Positions 1 to 10,567 of a stretch of 12,155 bases of DNA are shown here, piece after piece. The notes under the pieces were generated by a model that was not told the DNA's origin, searched no databases, and saw nothing but the letters and a program-made list of their open reading frames with translations. The translations under genes were made by a program, and so were the position numbers. Position 1 is the stretch's first letter, and each line of letters begins with the position of its first letter. The DNA comes from Parvularia atlantis. Taxonomy: Eukaryota; Opisthokonta; Rotosphaerida. The stretch spans positions 1 through 12,155 of the forward strand of contig CALSCO010001815.1 of NCBI GenBank assembly GCA_943704415.1, given 5' to 3'.

Positions 1-669
<669 letters not shown>

Positions 670-2646
670 TGGCGTCCGCGTCCAGGCCCAGGCCGCGCTC
701 GCTGGACGTCGCCGCGGCGGCGACGGCGGGCGCGCAGTCGGGCGAGTCGTCGCCGTCGCCACGCACGGTCTCGCCGCTGACCAGCTCGCCCCTCCCGAGC
801 TCGCCGCTGTCGCCGCGCGCGCGCACCGGGTCGAGCGCCGCGGCCGTGCGCGCGCTCTCATCGTCGCCGCCCGTGCGCAGGTCGCGGCCGGACTTTGGCA
901 GCGACCTGCGCCCGACGACGCCAACGAGCCCGGGGAGCCGGCCGCAGCGTGCGCGCCGCGCCGCATGGCCTTCGTGCCGCCGGTCTGACGGCGACGCGAC
1001 CAGGCGACCCGCGTCCGCAGCAGCTGCAGTCGACCGAGTCGTTCGTGATCAAGCAGATGGCCTCGCAGGACGTGCTATTCCACCCGAAGCAGGTGCAGCC
1101 CAAGGTGATCGGGCAGTACGTCATGGGCTCGGTGCTTGGCGAGGGCTCGTACGGCAAGGTGCGCGAGGGCTTCTGCTCCATCACGCTCCGGTACGCATGC
1201 GCTTGCGCCCGCGTCGCGCCCGCGTCGCGCCCCGGCCAAACCCGCCCGCCCGCAGCCGCGTCGCCGTCAAGATCCTTAAGCAGAAGCGCCTGCGCAAGAT
1301 CCCCAACGGCGAGGAGAACGTGCGGCAGGAAATCGCGCTGCTGAGGACGCTGCAGCACCGCAACGTCATCGAGCTGTACGACGTCCTGCATAACCCTGAG
1401 AAGCAGAAGATGTACGTCGTCTTCGAGTACTGCCACGCGGGCATGCAGGCCATGCTCGAGCGCGCCGAGCACAAGCGCTTCGCGCCCGCGCAGGCCCGCT
1501 ACTACTTTGAGCAGCTCGTTGACGGCATGGCCTACCTGTTCTCGCGCGGCGTCATCCACCGGTGCGCTAGGTTGCACGCGCGTTACTGCCGCTTAAAGGG
1601 CGCTGGTGGTCGCAGCGACATCAAGCCGGGCAACCTGCTCATCGATCGCATGAACGTGCTCAAGATCTCAGACTTTGGCGTCGCCGCCACGCTCCCGCTG
1701 CACCAGGCCGACGACGTCTACCACACGAGCGCGGGGTCGCCGGCCTTCCAGCCGCCCGAGATCGCTGCCGGGGCAGATGTTCGCGCGCGCGCACGCGCGC
1801 AAGCCGCGCAGGCCTGCGACCAAGCTCACGCGGACGCCGCGCGCAGACGTTCTTCGGACGCAAGGTCGACATCTGGGCGGCCGGCGTGACGCTGTACAAC
1901 ATGCTCACGGGCACGTACCCGTTCCACGGTGCGCGGCGCGGCGCCGTCCACGCGTGGACGGGCGAGGCTCACGCGGCCGCGCAGGCGAGAACGTGTACCA
2001 CTTGCTCGAGAACATCGCCAAGGGCGACTTCACCGTCCCGCCCGAGGTCCCGCCCCTCGCCGCCGACCTCATCCACACGATGCTGCGCAAGGACGCGCGC
2101 CAGCGCGCCTCGATCGACGACGTCCGCGCACACCTCTGGGTGCGCACGCCCATCCCGCGCAACCCGGCGCTCGAGGTCTCGGTGCGTCTGCCGTCGTGGC
2201 GACAGCTTCGCCGAGCTGAGCGCGGTCCGCAGCCCGTGGTCATCGACGGCACGCCCGAGCAGCGCTACCACCAGCCCACGACGACACTCCTGCCCCTGCT
2301 GCGGCACGCTTTCTTCGGCGGTGCGCGGCCCGCAGGCTCGACCCGCGGCGCCGCGCTGAGGGAGCGCGCGCACAGACACGGACGACGCCTCGTCGTCCGA
2401 CGCGCCCCAGGTGCAGTCGCCCAGCTCAGCGCAGTCGCGCGAGTTCTCGATCGACCTGCAGGAGGAGAAGCTGACAAAGTCCAAGGTTTGCTTGCTCGCC
2501 GGCCACGCGCGGCGCTCGCGCTCACGCTCACGGACATCGCCGCGCAGCGCTTCCTCAACATGGTGCGCTCGTTCTCTTTCCTGCGCACGGGCAAGAAGAC
2601 CAACAGCTCGTCGTCCCTGCGCCTGAGCTCCACCGGCGACGCCTGA
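670..2646 (+). CDS. LKB1/STK11-type serine/threonine protein kinase
   Basis: Proposed exons: 670-948 (5' end uncertain), 1004-1190, 1256-1561, 1616-1778, 1847-1928, 1985-2320, 2376-2485 and 2548-2646. All joins keep phase and give about 520 residues if ATG is formed by A631 plus TG at 670. Visible kinase motifs (that numbering): Gly loop GEGSYGKV 139-146, AVK lysine K161, HRDIKPGN with D259, DFG at 277-279, the LKB1-type activation segment [11 protein letters not shown], and [11 protein letters not shown]. The segment [17 protein letters not shown] before the domain matches the LKB1 N-flank, as do the insert IPNGEENV and the phrase [13 protein letters not shown]1 kinases phosphorylate the activation loop of AMPK/SNF1-family kinases. 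Residues 1-100 are Ser/Pro-rich and the C-tail is Ser- and Lys-rich without a CaaX box, unlike human LKB1. The intron 949-1003 (55 nt, GTGCGC, CTGAC) is chosen because it links the two frames in phase. If it is wrong, translation could begin at ATG 1057. An intron inside 2175-2210 cannot be ruled out. Confidence 0.9.
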
Positions 2647-2676
2647 ACCGCAACCACACCCTCTACCGCTGTACAC

Positions 2677-4402
2677 TCACTGAGACGCTTCCACCATCGT
2701 CCAGGCGAGCTCGGCCGCGCTCGCGGGGTCCGTGCCGACGAAGCAGTAGGCGAAGAAGGCCGGGACGCGCCGATGCTGCTTGCCGACGAGGCGCCATGCG
2801 ACCGCGTCGAGCATGTTGGCGACGCGAAAGCGCGTGCCGAGCGGGTCGACGGCGGCGTTCTGCGGTGCGAGCGCGTGAGCCGGCGACCACTGATGCGCGC
2901 ACGCGTCTGCCGTACCTGCACTAGGTGCCGGTGGTAGACCTCGGCTACGCGGTGCGTCTCGGGCTCGCACTCGCGGCGCAGTCGCTCGACGTGCGGCCCC
3001 GAGCAGACCGCCTCGACGGCCGCGTCCGCCGGCTCGGCCAGTCCCGCGCGTACGAGCCGGGCGTAGTGCTGCACAAAGTGCTGGATGATGTGGGCGCGTG
3101 CCGCGCGCCGCATGCCGTCGGGCGAGGCCAGGTCGCGCCGCGCGTCCACTCCGAGCCAAGAGTGCTCGCCCGCGAGCAGCTGCCCCACCGTCTCGGTCAG
3201 GACGTACACGTGGAACAGCACGGCCGCGTCCGCGCCGAGCTCGTCCATGTCCACCGGCACGTTCGGGAAGGGCTCGAGCAGGCGCGGCGGGAGCGTGAAG
3301 CGTACGGTCGTCTGCGTGCGCATCCGCAGCGCCGTCGCCGGACCCGGGCCGACGACCGTGACGTGCTCGAACCAGTACGGCGGCACGTAGAGCACGTCGC
3401 CGGGCCCGAGCACGGCCTCGTGCGCGTCGGCCATCAGCGTGCCCGCGCCGGGCGGCGCCGTGGCCGCGGTCAGGTCCAACTGCGAGCGGCCCGTGTACGG
3501 GTGCTGGAGGGGGAACAGCTGTAGGCGGTCGCGCGCGCTCGGCGGCAGCAGTAGCACGTGCACGTGTCCGCCCGTCACGACGAGCACGTGCTCGTCCAGC
3601 GGGCTGTGCAGCTGCACCGTCACGTGCGCGCTCAGCATGAGCAGCACGAGCGAGAAATCGTCCGTGGTCATGTTGTCGCGCGCGAAGACTGCGACCGGCG
3701 CGATCAGCTCGGCACTGCACGCGCGCAACAAGCACACGCCACCCTTGCTGCGCACGACCGCGTCCAGCGGCTGCACGTCGGGCGCAAGCGCCGCGATGCG
3801 CACGGGGTCGGCCACGACGAGCGAGTGCGCGCCGGCCAGCAGCGGGTCGGCGAGGTCGCGCGCGAGCCGGCCCATCGCCACGGTCTCAAAGCGCTCGGCC
3901 ACGGTGACGCCCGGGTAGCGCTGGCCCTCACCGTCGGCGCGGTGCAGGCGCACGACGCGCCCCTCGAGTCGCAGCACGTCGGCGACCTCGTGCTCGGCGC
4001 CGAGCCCCTCGACCAGCGCGCGCGGCTCCCACGCCCGCGTCCGCGTCCAAGCACGCTGCAGCGGCGTGTTGCGCAGCACGATCGGGCGCGCGCGTGTCTC
4101 GCCCTGCGCCCGATCACGCCGTCAGGGCCGCGCGCAGCGAACAGCAGGCGGGCCCCGCACGCCCGCACCGGCGGCAGCAGCTCGTCGTACGCGTCCGGCA
4201 GCTCGATCGTGGGCACGACGTGCCCCCCGCGCCACCACACGCCCTCGGGCCGACCGGGGCGCGCCGCCGGTGCAGCCGCGGGCGCGGGCAGCGGCCTGAG
4301 GCGCCACCACACGGCGAGCACGAGCACGAGCACGCCGAGCAGCACAACGCGCGTGCGGCCGTCGACGGGCGCAGTGGCGGGACGCGCGCGGGTCGCGGGC
4401 AT
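2677..4402 (-). CDS. Membrane-anchored JmjC/cupin-8-like protein with degraded metal site
   Basis: Three exons: 4402-4169, 4103-2916 and 2859-2677. Introns are 4168-4104 (65 nt, CTGAC) and 2915-2860 (56 nt, CTCAC), both phase 0. The product is 534 residues. Residues 18-34 (VVLLGVLVLVLAVWW) look like one transmembrane or signal-anchor helix, followed by a Pro/Ala linker. RPIVLRNTP after the first splice resembles the entry of cupin-8/JmjC domains. The core has LHSPLDEH near 244-251, LLLPPS, then LGPGDVLYVPPYWFEHV near 310-326. In active Fe(II)/2-oxoglutarate enzymes the first motif is HxD; here it reads H-S-P, while the distal His (about 325) remains. The 2OG-binding basic residue after the first motif is also not evident. 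Catalysis is therefore doubtful, and the role and substrate are unknown. The start is the first ATG after an upstream stop in frame. Expression probably shares the 26-bp gap with the carrier gene. Confidence 0.8.
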
Positions 4403-4428
4403 GCTTGCCGGCAAGCTGAAACTAAGAA
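4403..4428. promoter_or_regulatory. 26-bp head-to-head gap between divergent start codons
   Basis: Only 26 bp separate the ATG of the JmjC-like gene (minus) from the ATG of the mitochondrial carrier (plus). Core promoter elements of each gene must therefore lie inside the 5' exon of the other, or the transcripts overlap. The gap has a modest A-rich patch (about 4419-4429) and no TATA box. Confidence 0.5.
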
Positions 4429-5978
4429 ATGACGTCACTCGCGCCGCCGTTCGCCGCGGCGCCGCCGCCGCCGCCGCCGCAGCAGCAGCAGCAGCTGACG
4501 GCGCGCGAGCGGCTGGTGTCGGCCGGTGTGGGCGCGCTGATCACTTCGCTGCTCGGTGTGTGCGCGCGCGCGCTGCTGCCGGTTGTGTGCGACGCACGCG
4601 CTGAGACGGGCGACAGTCACGCCGCTCGACGTCGTCAAGGTCCGGATGCAGGCCGCGGCCCCGGCGCCGCCGCGCCTCACCCCGGCCGCGGTGACGCAGT
4701 GCCACTGCGGCGACTTTGTCTTCTGCGAGACGTCGCTGCAGCTGTGCGCGCCCAGCGGCGTCGCCGTGCGCGCGCCGGCCGCGCCGCCGGGCCACATGCA
4801 GCTCAACGGGACGCTGGTACGCGCGGGGCCCGTTTTGTACGCGACACGGCGACCCGACACGCGCGGTGCGCATGCGCGGCAGGACGGCATCGTCAAGATC
4901 GTCCGCTTCGAGGGCGTGACGGCGCTGTGGCGGGGCCTGTCGGCGTCGCTGTGCGTGGGCGCCCGGCTTGGTCAGCGCACCGGCTCACGCCATTGGCACG
5001 TGCGCAGCGTCATGGCCATCCCGTCCACGGCCATCTACTTCCTCGGGTACGACCTGCTCAGGACGCAGCTCGAGCAGCAGCCGGGCACCGTCGGGCAGTA
5101 CGCGCCGCTGCTCGCCGGCGCGTCGTCGCGGGCCGTCACCGTCGCGCTCATCGCCCCGGCCGAGCTCGTGCGCACGCGCCTGCAGTCGACGCAGGGGCGC
5201 GGCTCGCGCGGCAACCTCCGGGGTGCGCCCGTCCACAGCCTCCCCAGTGCGCCCTGATGCTCACGCGCGCGTGCGTGCCCCGCAGCCGCCATCGCCAGCG
5301 TCCAGCGCCTGGTGCAGGCCAACGGCGCGCAGTCGCTCTGGCGCGGCCTCAGCCCGACCCTGTGGCGTGACGTGCCCTTCTCCGGTGCGCCGGCGTGGCC
5401 TGCAGGCCGAATCGGTGCCGGCTGACGCCGTGGTGTGCAGGCCTGTACTGGATGGGCTACGACTGGATGCGGCGGTACCTGCACTCGCCCGGGACCGCGA
5501 TGACCTCGTTCGAGGACTTTTCGAGCGCGTTCGTGTCCGGCTCGGTTGCAGGAGCGGTGCGCACCCGTGCGGGCTTGCACGTGTGTGCCGTGCATGCTGA
5601 AGTGTGATGCACTCAGGCCGCCGCCGCTGTCACGACGCCCTTCGACGTGGCCAAGACGCAGCGCCAGATCGACAGCAGCAAGACCAGTGCGCCGCGCGAT
5701 GCCTTGTCGTGGCTGCGCCCGGTCTGACGCGCTTGCCGGCGCGCCACAGGCGAGGGCATGCTGTCGATCCTGCGCCGTCTCGCACAACAGGAAGGCATGC
5801 AGGGCCTGCTGCGCGGTGCGTGCCTGTGGCTGGCTGCTCGGGTCGTGCGCTGACTCGCTGTGTGCGGGCAGGCATCACACCGCGCGTCGCCAGGACCGCG
5901 CCCGCGTGCGCCATCATGATCAGCTCGTACGAGATGGGCAAGCGCCACTTCGCGAAGACTCGCGAGCAGGCCGCGTGA
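4429..5978 (+). CDS. MTM1: Mitochondrial carrier, SLC25A39/SLC25A40/Mtm1 type
   Basis: Nine exons: 4429-4555, 4617-4816, 4883-4950, 5008-5222, 5286-5384, 5441-5556, 5617-5686, 5750-5815 and 5872-5978. They join in phase to 355 residues, close to the human homologue (about 359). Introns are 56-66 nt. Three carrier signatures are present: P45-L-D47-V-V-K50, P182-A-E184-L-V-R187 and P283-F-D285-V-A-K288. Family-specific stretches include TSLLVTPLDVVKVRMQ, GTLDGIVKIVRFEG, ATAIYF-like STAIYFLGYD, LWRDVPFSGLYW, PFDVAKTQRQ and APACAIMISSYEMGK. SLC25A39 imports glutathione into mitochondria; yeast Mtm1 is needed for manganese superoxide dismutase maturation and iron homeostasis. The first matrix loop carries four Cys (C71, C73, C79, C86), a region known to sense Fe-S status in animal SLC25A39. 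The N-terminus has Pro6-Gln5 runs. The inner membrane is the expected site. Confidence 0.95.
4430..4437. promoter_or_regulatory. Perfect TGACGTCA (CRE/ATF-type) palindrome over the carrier ATG
   Basis: The 8-bp palindrome TGACGTCA is the classic site for bZIP factors of the CREB/ATF class. It sits between the two divergent genes and uses the TG of the carrier start codon. In such a short gap it could serve the JmjC-like gene from upstream. Binding is inferred from the sequence match only; chance occurrence is possible in GC-rich DNA. Confidence 0.35.
4462..4494 (+). repeat. (CCG)6(CAG)5 trinucleotide tract in carrier exon 1
   Basis: Six CCG units (4462-4479) followed by five CAG units (4480-4494), in frame, coding six Pro then five Gln just before the first membrane helix. 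Likely length-variable between strains; no effect on the carrier fold is expected. Confidence 0.9.
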
Positions 5979-6041
5979 CCGCCCAACGTAGACCTGTGCA
6001 CTTTTCTGTACCCCTGAGTACACAATTGAAGACTCGAAAAC

Positions 6042-6065
6042 CGTTGAAATCCCTTTTATTCAACG
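6042..6065. repeat. 7-bp inverted repeat (hairpin) in the convergent 3' region
   Basis: CGTTGAA at 6042-6048 and its exact reverse complement TTCAACG at 6059-6065 are separated by 10 bases, so both transcripts could fold the same small hairpin. The minus-strand AATAAA overlaps the loop and one arm. Confidence 0.6.
6055..6060 (-). terminator. Poly(A) signal AATAAA for the Virilizer transcript
   Basis: TTTATT on the plus strand reads AATAAA on the minus strand, 170 nt past the Virilizer stop and in the only AT-rich stretch nearby. This is a sequence match only; many fungal genes do not need the exact hexamer. Confidence 0.5.
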
Positions 6066-6229
6066 CTGAGTTCACAACAGTCGTTCGAGTCTGCGAACTG
6101 CGAGCACCGTGTTTCAGCGGTCTAGGCCGCGATGCGGGTCGGACACGCGGTTGTGCAGTCACTGAGTGTCGTTTCTCAACCATTCGGCACACCGGGGTAT
6201 CCTTCTTGCACATGCACAACATGACAAGT

Positions 6230-9200
6230 CTAGCGCCCCGTGCGCGGCGGCGGGCTGACGCTGCGGCGTCGCTGGGCGGGCGGGGGCGAGCGTGACCGCG
6301 ACCGCGACCGTTCGCGCTTGTGCGGCGACCGTCGCGTGCCGCTGCTGCTGCTGTTGCTGCCGTTGGTCCGCTCGGCCAACGACCGCCGCTCCTGCATGCT
6401 CGTGGCGAACGACGAGCGCTCGGGCTTGGCCGTCGTCGACGTTGCCGCCACGGTCTTGACGGGGATGCTCGCGGGCGCACTCGAACTGCCCTTGGTAAAG
6501 TCGTCCACGTGGGTCGACGGCAGGCGCGACGACTGGCTCAGCCGCACCGGCCGCGAGACGGGCATGTGGTACGCCGCGACGGCCGAGCGCGGTGTGAGGC
6601 TCGAGCCGCTGTTGTTGCGCGCGAGCGGCGGCGGCGGCGGCGCGGTCGGCTCGCTCGCGGCGGTGTGGCCGGCGTAGAGCGCGTTGAGCACCGTGTCGAG
6701 CGTCACCGCGTCCTTGCTCGCCTCGACCTTGAGCGCGTCCAGCTCGGCCTTGAGCGTGTCAACCTCGCGCAGGCGCACAGACTCGGGGAACAGGAGCGGC
6801 GGGCACTGCGCGCTGAGCGAGGCCATGGAGTTCGCGGCCGCCGTGTCGAGCAGTGGGGCGTCGGCTGTGCGTGTGCGCAAGTCAGCCTGTGTGTGTGTGT
6901 GGGGGGGGGGGGGAAAGCGCGGCACGCACTGGTTCGGACGCCGTGCCGCATAGCATCCAGCTCAGCGCCGATCTGGCGCAGCTCGATGTCCTCGCCCGGC
7001 GGGATCCAGCCGTGCACCGCGTGCGCCGAGGTCTTGACCGGGGCGAGCAGCGTGCTCAGCTTGCCCAGCAGCTGGTCGATCACGAACGAGCGCGCGCGCT
7101 GCGACCAGCGCGACCACGGGCGCATGACCTCGCTCGACACCGCGTCGTCCGCGCACTCGTACAGCTTGCCCAGCGTCGCCACGCCCAGGTACGTCCACAT
7201 CCCGCGCAGGAAGTCCTCGGCCAGCTGCAGCAGGATGTGCAAGCGCCCGCGCAGCGCTCGCAGCACCGCGCGCCCGAGCGGCTGCTGCGCCACCGCCGCG
7301 AGCATCCACACCACCCCAAACACGCCCGGCAGGGTCTGGTCCAGCTCGAGCGCCTGCAGCGATGCCTCCAGCTCCACCGGCAGCACCGCCAGCCGCCGCG
7401 CCTGCACGCGCGCCGCCGCCGACATGCGCCGCGGGTTTGTGCCCGGCACGGCCGCGATTGCGCCCACGGGCACGCTCGCGTAGACCAGGATGAGCATCGC
7501 CAGGGTGTCGCCGAGCGCGTGGACGACCGCGCGCGCGATGGCCGGCCGGCCCAGCTCGACCAGTGCCGCGATCAGCGCCGTCCGGGTCCCGAGCGACTGG
7601 CCGCCGTGGCTGCTCGTTGCTGCGACCACGACGAGCGGGATAAGCTGCGCGGCGCCGGCCTCGATCTGCTGCGCGATTGCGGCGCGGTACAGGCCCACAT
7701 TGGCCGCACGGGCGAGCGTCGCGGCGTGCACGGGAGCACTGCTCGTCAGTCGCGTCCGTGCGAGCGTTCCGATCGTCGCCTCGCTCGGCAGCAGCGTCAG
7801 CAGGAGCGCACCCACGCCGTGCAGGTTGGACGGCGTCTCAAGCGCGCGGGCGAGCAGCTCGACAAAGAGCGGCCGCGGCATGTCGACGAGGTGGAAGGCC
7901 GGCGCACCGGACGGGGCGCGCACGCTCAGCAGCAGCGTCAGGAGATGCCGCACGTGCACGTGCACGATCGACGCCGCGCCCTCGCGCTCGTGCACGACCC
8001 TGGCCGCGCCATTCAGGACACGCACCCACGCACGCGCAGGCGCTCGCACCGGCACATCGTCTCGATCAGCAGCAGTAGGGCCGGCAGGAACAGACCCGTG
8101 TGCACCTTGAGCGTGCCGTCGCTGTAGAACGAGTTGAGCACGGCGTACAGCAGCTGGAGCGCCGGCGCGGCCACATCGACGAGCAGGAGCGACTCGAGCT
8201 GCGCACGGCCCGTGCCGTCGCCGGCCCGCGCGTTGACAACCACGAGCCCCTTGGCCGCCACGGCGAGGCACGCGCCCGCGACGCTGAGCAAGGGGGCCTC
8301 GGCCAGAGCCGCAAAATGGCCGTGCGTGTTGTCCTGACCCGTCTGCGCCACCGCGGTGTAGGCGTTCGTCGGCGCGGCCACGAGTGCGAGCACGCGCAGG
8401 CTTGTGCCGATGCCCTCGATGCTGGCGGCGGCCTGCTGCTGCGCGTCCGGTGCGTCCTCGTTGACCGCCGCGACGAGCAGGGGCCACAGAGCGGGGACAG
8501 CAGCGCCGTCCTCGCTGCTCGGCACCAGCCGCACGCCGCGCGCCGACAGGCCCAGGTCGTCGGTCGGCCATGCCGCGGCGAGCTGGCGCAGGTGTGCCAC
8601 GACCGCCGGCACGCCGCCCACGCCGGTCGTGCCGAGGCAACGCGCGGGCTCGCGCACGGCGCGGCAGGTCAGGTAGTGCGGCCACGATGATGGCCACCGT
8701 GCCAGCGCCTCGAGCACGCGCGGCTCGCGCTGCACCGCGCGCAGGCCCTCGGCGCTTCGCCCAAACATCGCCGTGAGCAGCTCGCACACCGGCCGCACCA
8801 TGAGCGAAACGGCGGTCTCGCTTAGCCCGTCCGTGCTGCCGTCCGCCTGCGTCTGCGCCTGCACGAGGTCGATAGCGACGTCGAGTACGCGCGCCAGGTC
8901 CGTCCAGCTGTCGGTCTGCTGCGCGAGCATCGCCAGGGCCTGCGCACGCCGCACGCCTGAGCAGCCCGGCGCGGCTGGCGCACGCAAAGCACGAGCACGC
9001 ACCTCGCGGCCGAGGTCGGTGCGAGTGTGCCGGTGCAGCCGTCGCAGGAGCGCGTACTTGTCGGCGTGCGTGGTTGCAGTCGACAGGTTCCACGCGTCAC
9101 CGAGCAGTGTCCACGCGCCCGCCGTCGCGCGCAGCGCGGCGTGCAGGTGGTCCCAGGCCGCGGCGTGCGGAAGCTCAAACAGGCCCAGGGAGGGCAGGTG

Positions 9201-10535
9201 TGCGGCCGAGTCGCGATCGGGGAGCGTCGGCGCGTGCAGGGCGACGGCCTCGGTGATGACGGCAAGCTCTGCGCACGCATGCACGTACGCACACGCGCGG
9301 CTCAGCGGGCACCGAGGCATCCACGTGCGGCGCATGCACCTTCGGGATGCAGGGCCAGGTGCAGGCGCATCTCGCCGCTCTGGAGCAGCAGCCGAACAAG
9401 CTGGCGCAGCATTATTGCGTGCTCAGCGCCTGCACGCGCAGTTACGGCGGCGAGGCTTGCAAAGAGCCGGTGCTCAGCGGTCCAGCGCAGGACGCAGCGC
9501 AGCGTGACGGCCGGGTCGCGTGCGCCGCCTGCGACGGGAGGCGGCACGAGATGCAGCAGCTCTGGCAGCCATGCGAGTAGGTCCGCGAGACATGCTGCCA
9601 GCGCCGTCTCGTCTCCACCGTCGGCCGCGCGCCGACCGGCCTCCTCCAGACGCCGCATGGCCGAGCGCACGCAGTCAACCGCCAGCAGCGTGCGCGCTGT
9701 GCGCGTGGCCGCGTCGGACGGCGGCGATCGCAGCATGCGCTCGATCCACGCGCCCGTCGCCAGTGTCCCCGGGCGCGCCCACTCGCTCAGCACGAGCAGG
9801 GCGTCCAGTGCGTCCGCACATGTCGCCGAGACCGTGTGCGGGTTGGCGGCCAGGCGCTCGAGCGCCGCAAGCACGCCGCTCGTCTGCAGCACGTCCGCGT
9901 CCAGCGCCGCGATGGCTGGGAGCACGCCCAGGGCTGTGCGCGTGAGCCGAACAGGCGGGTGGCCGTCGGTCGCCAGCAGCGGCTCAATCCTGGCGCAGAC
10001 CCGCCGCAGCTCGTCGCTGTATCCCTCGCCGGTGAGGCGCAGCTGCGCTGCTGCCGTGATGAGCACGCCGCCGAGCGAGTCGAGCGCGGCAGGGTTGGCC
10101 TCCAAAGCACTTGCGTCCGCGGCAACGCGCAGCACGGCGAGTGCGTGCTGCCCGAGCTGAGCGTGCTCGGGATGGCCGGCAGCGCGTGCGAGCGTGCCCA
10201 TTTCAAGCTCGACCAACGGTGTCCGCGTTGTTGCCGCAAAGAGCGCCGCGTCCTGGGCGCGCAAAAGGTGCTCCCTTGCGGCATCGTGCTGGCGCTGCAG
10301 CGCCTCGGCCGTCAGCGGCGCGGGCGGCGGCGTGGCCACGCCCATGAAGCGCGCCACGGGCTCAACCGACGCGTCCAGCACGGCGCGCTGCAGCGCGTTG
10401 ATATCTTTCATCACGTTGGCTAGATGCACGCCGTTGTCGCGCGCCGCCATCAGCTGCTCCTCAAACAGCTGCAGAGTGTCCTGCAGCACGGGCGGCTCCG
10501 GCTCCGGCTCCGGCTCTGGCTCCGGCTCCGGCTCA

Positions 10536-10567
<32 letters not shown>

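Larger units (their letters stand above)
5979..6229. other. Convergent intergenic 3' region
   Basis: This 251-bp gap lies between the stop codons of the carrier (plus) and Virilizer (minus). It is clearly more AT-rich than the flanking coding DNA, as expected for 3' UTR and transcript-end sequence of both genes. No gene is recognised. It contains an AATAAA on the minus strand and a small inverted repeat, listed separately. Confidence 0.7.

Noticed and set aside
965-985. ATG at 965 as kinase start with a 38-47 nt intron from 983
   Set aside because: The CTGAC motif would lie only 2 nt after the donor, which cannot work. The 949-1003 intron uses the same CTGAC with normal spacing.
3558-4604. 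Plus-strand open frame opposite the JmjC-like gene
   Set aside because: It runs through the carrier start and an intron in the wrong frame and has shadow composition. The minus strand carries cupin motifs and a membrane helix.
5700-5749. Donor GTCTGA near 5721 for carrier intron 7
   Set aside because: It leaves about 29 nt and puts the branch motif against the donor. GTGCGC at 5687 gives a 63-nt intron, correct phase and better homology.
6853-8127. Plus-strand open frame of about 424 codons opposite Virilizer exon 3
   Set aside because: It crosses the G13/TG tract of an intron and has Arg/His/Gln-rich shadow composition; no homology is seen.
6703-9093. Single long minus-strand frame of 796 codons as a separate gene
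   Set aside because: Only the part below 7999 is used, as Virilizer exon 3. The upstream part is an out-of-frame shadow of exon 2, and the start lies inside another reading frame.
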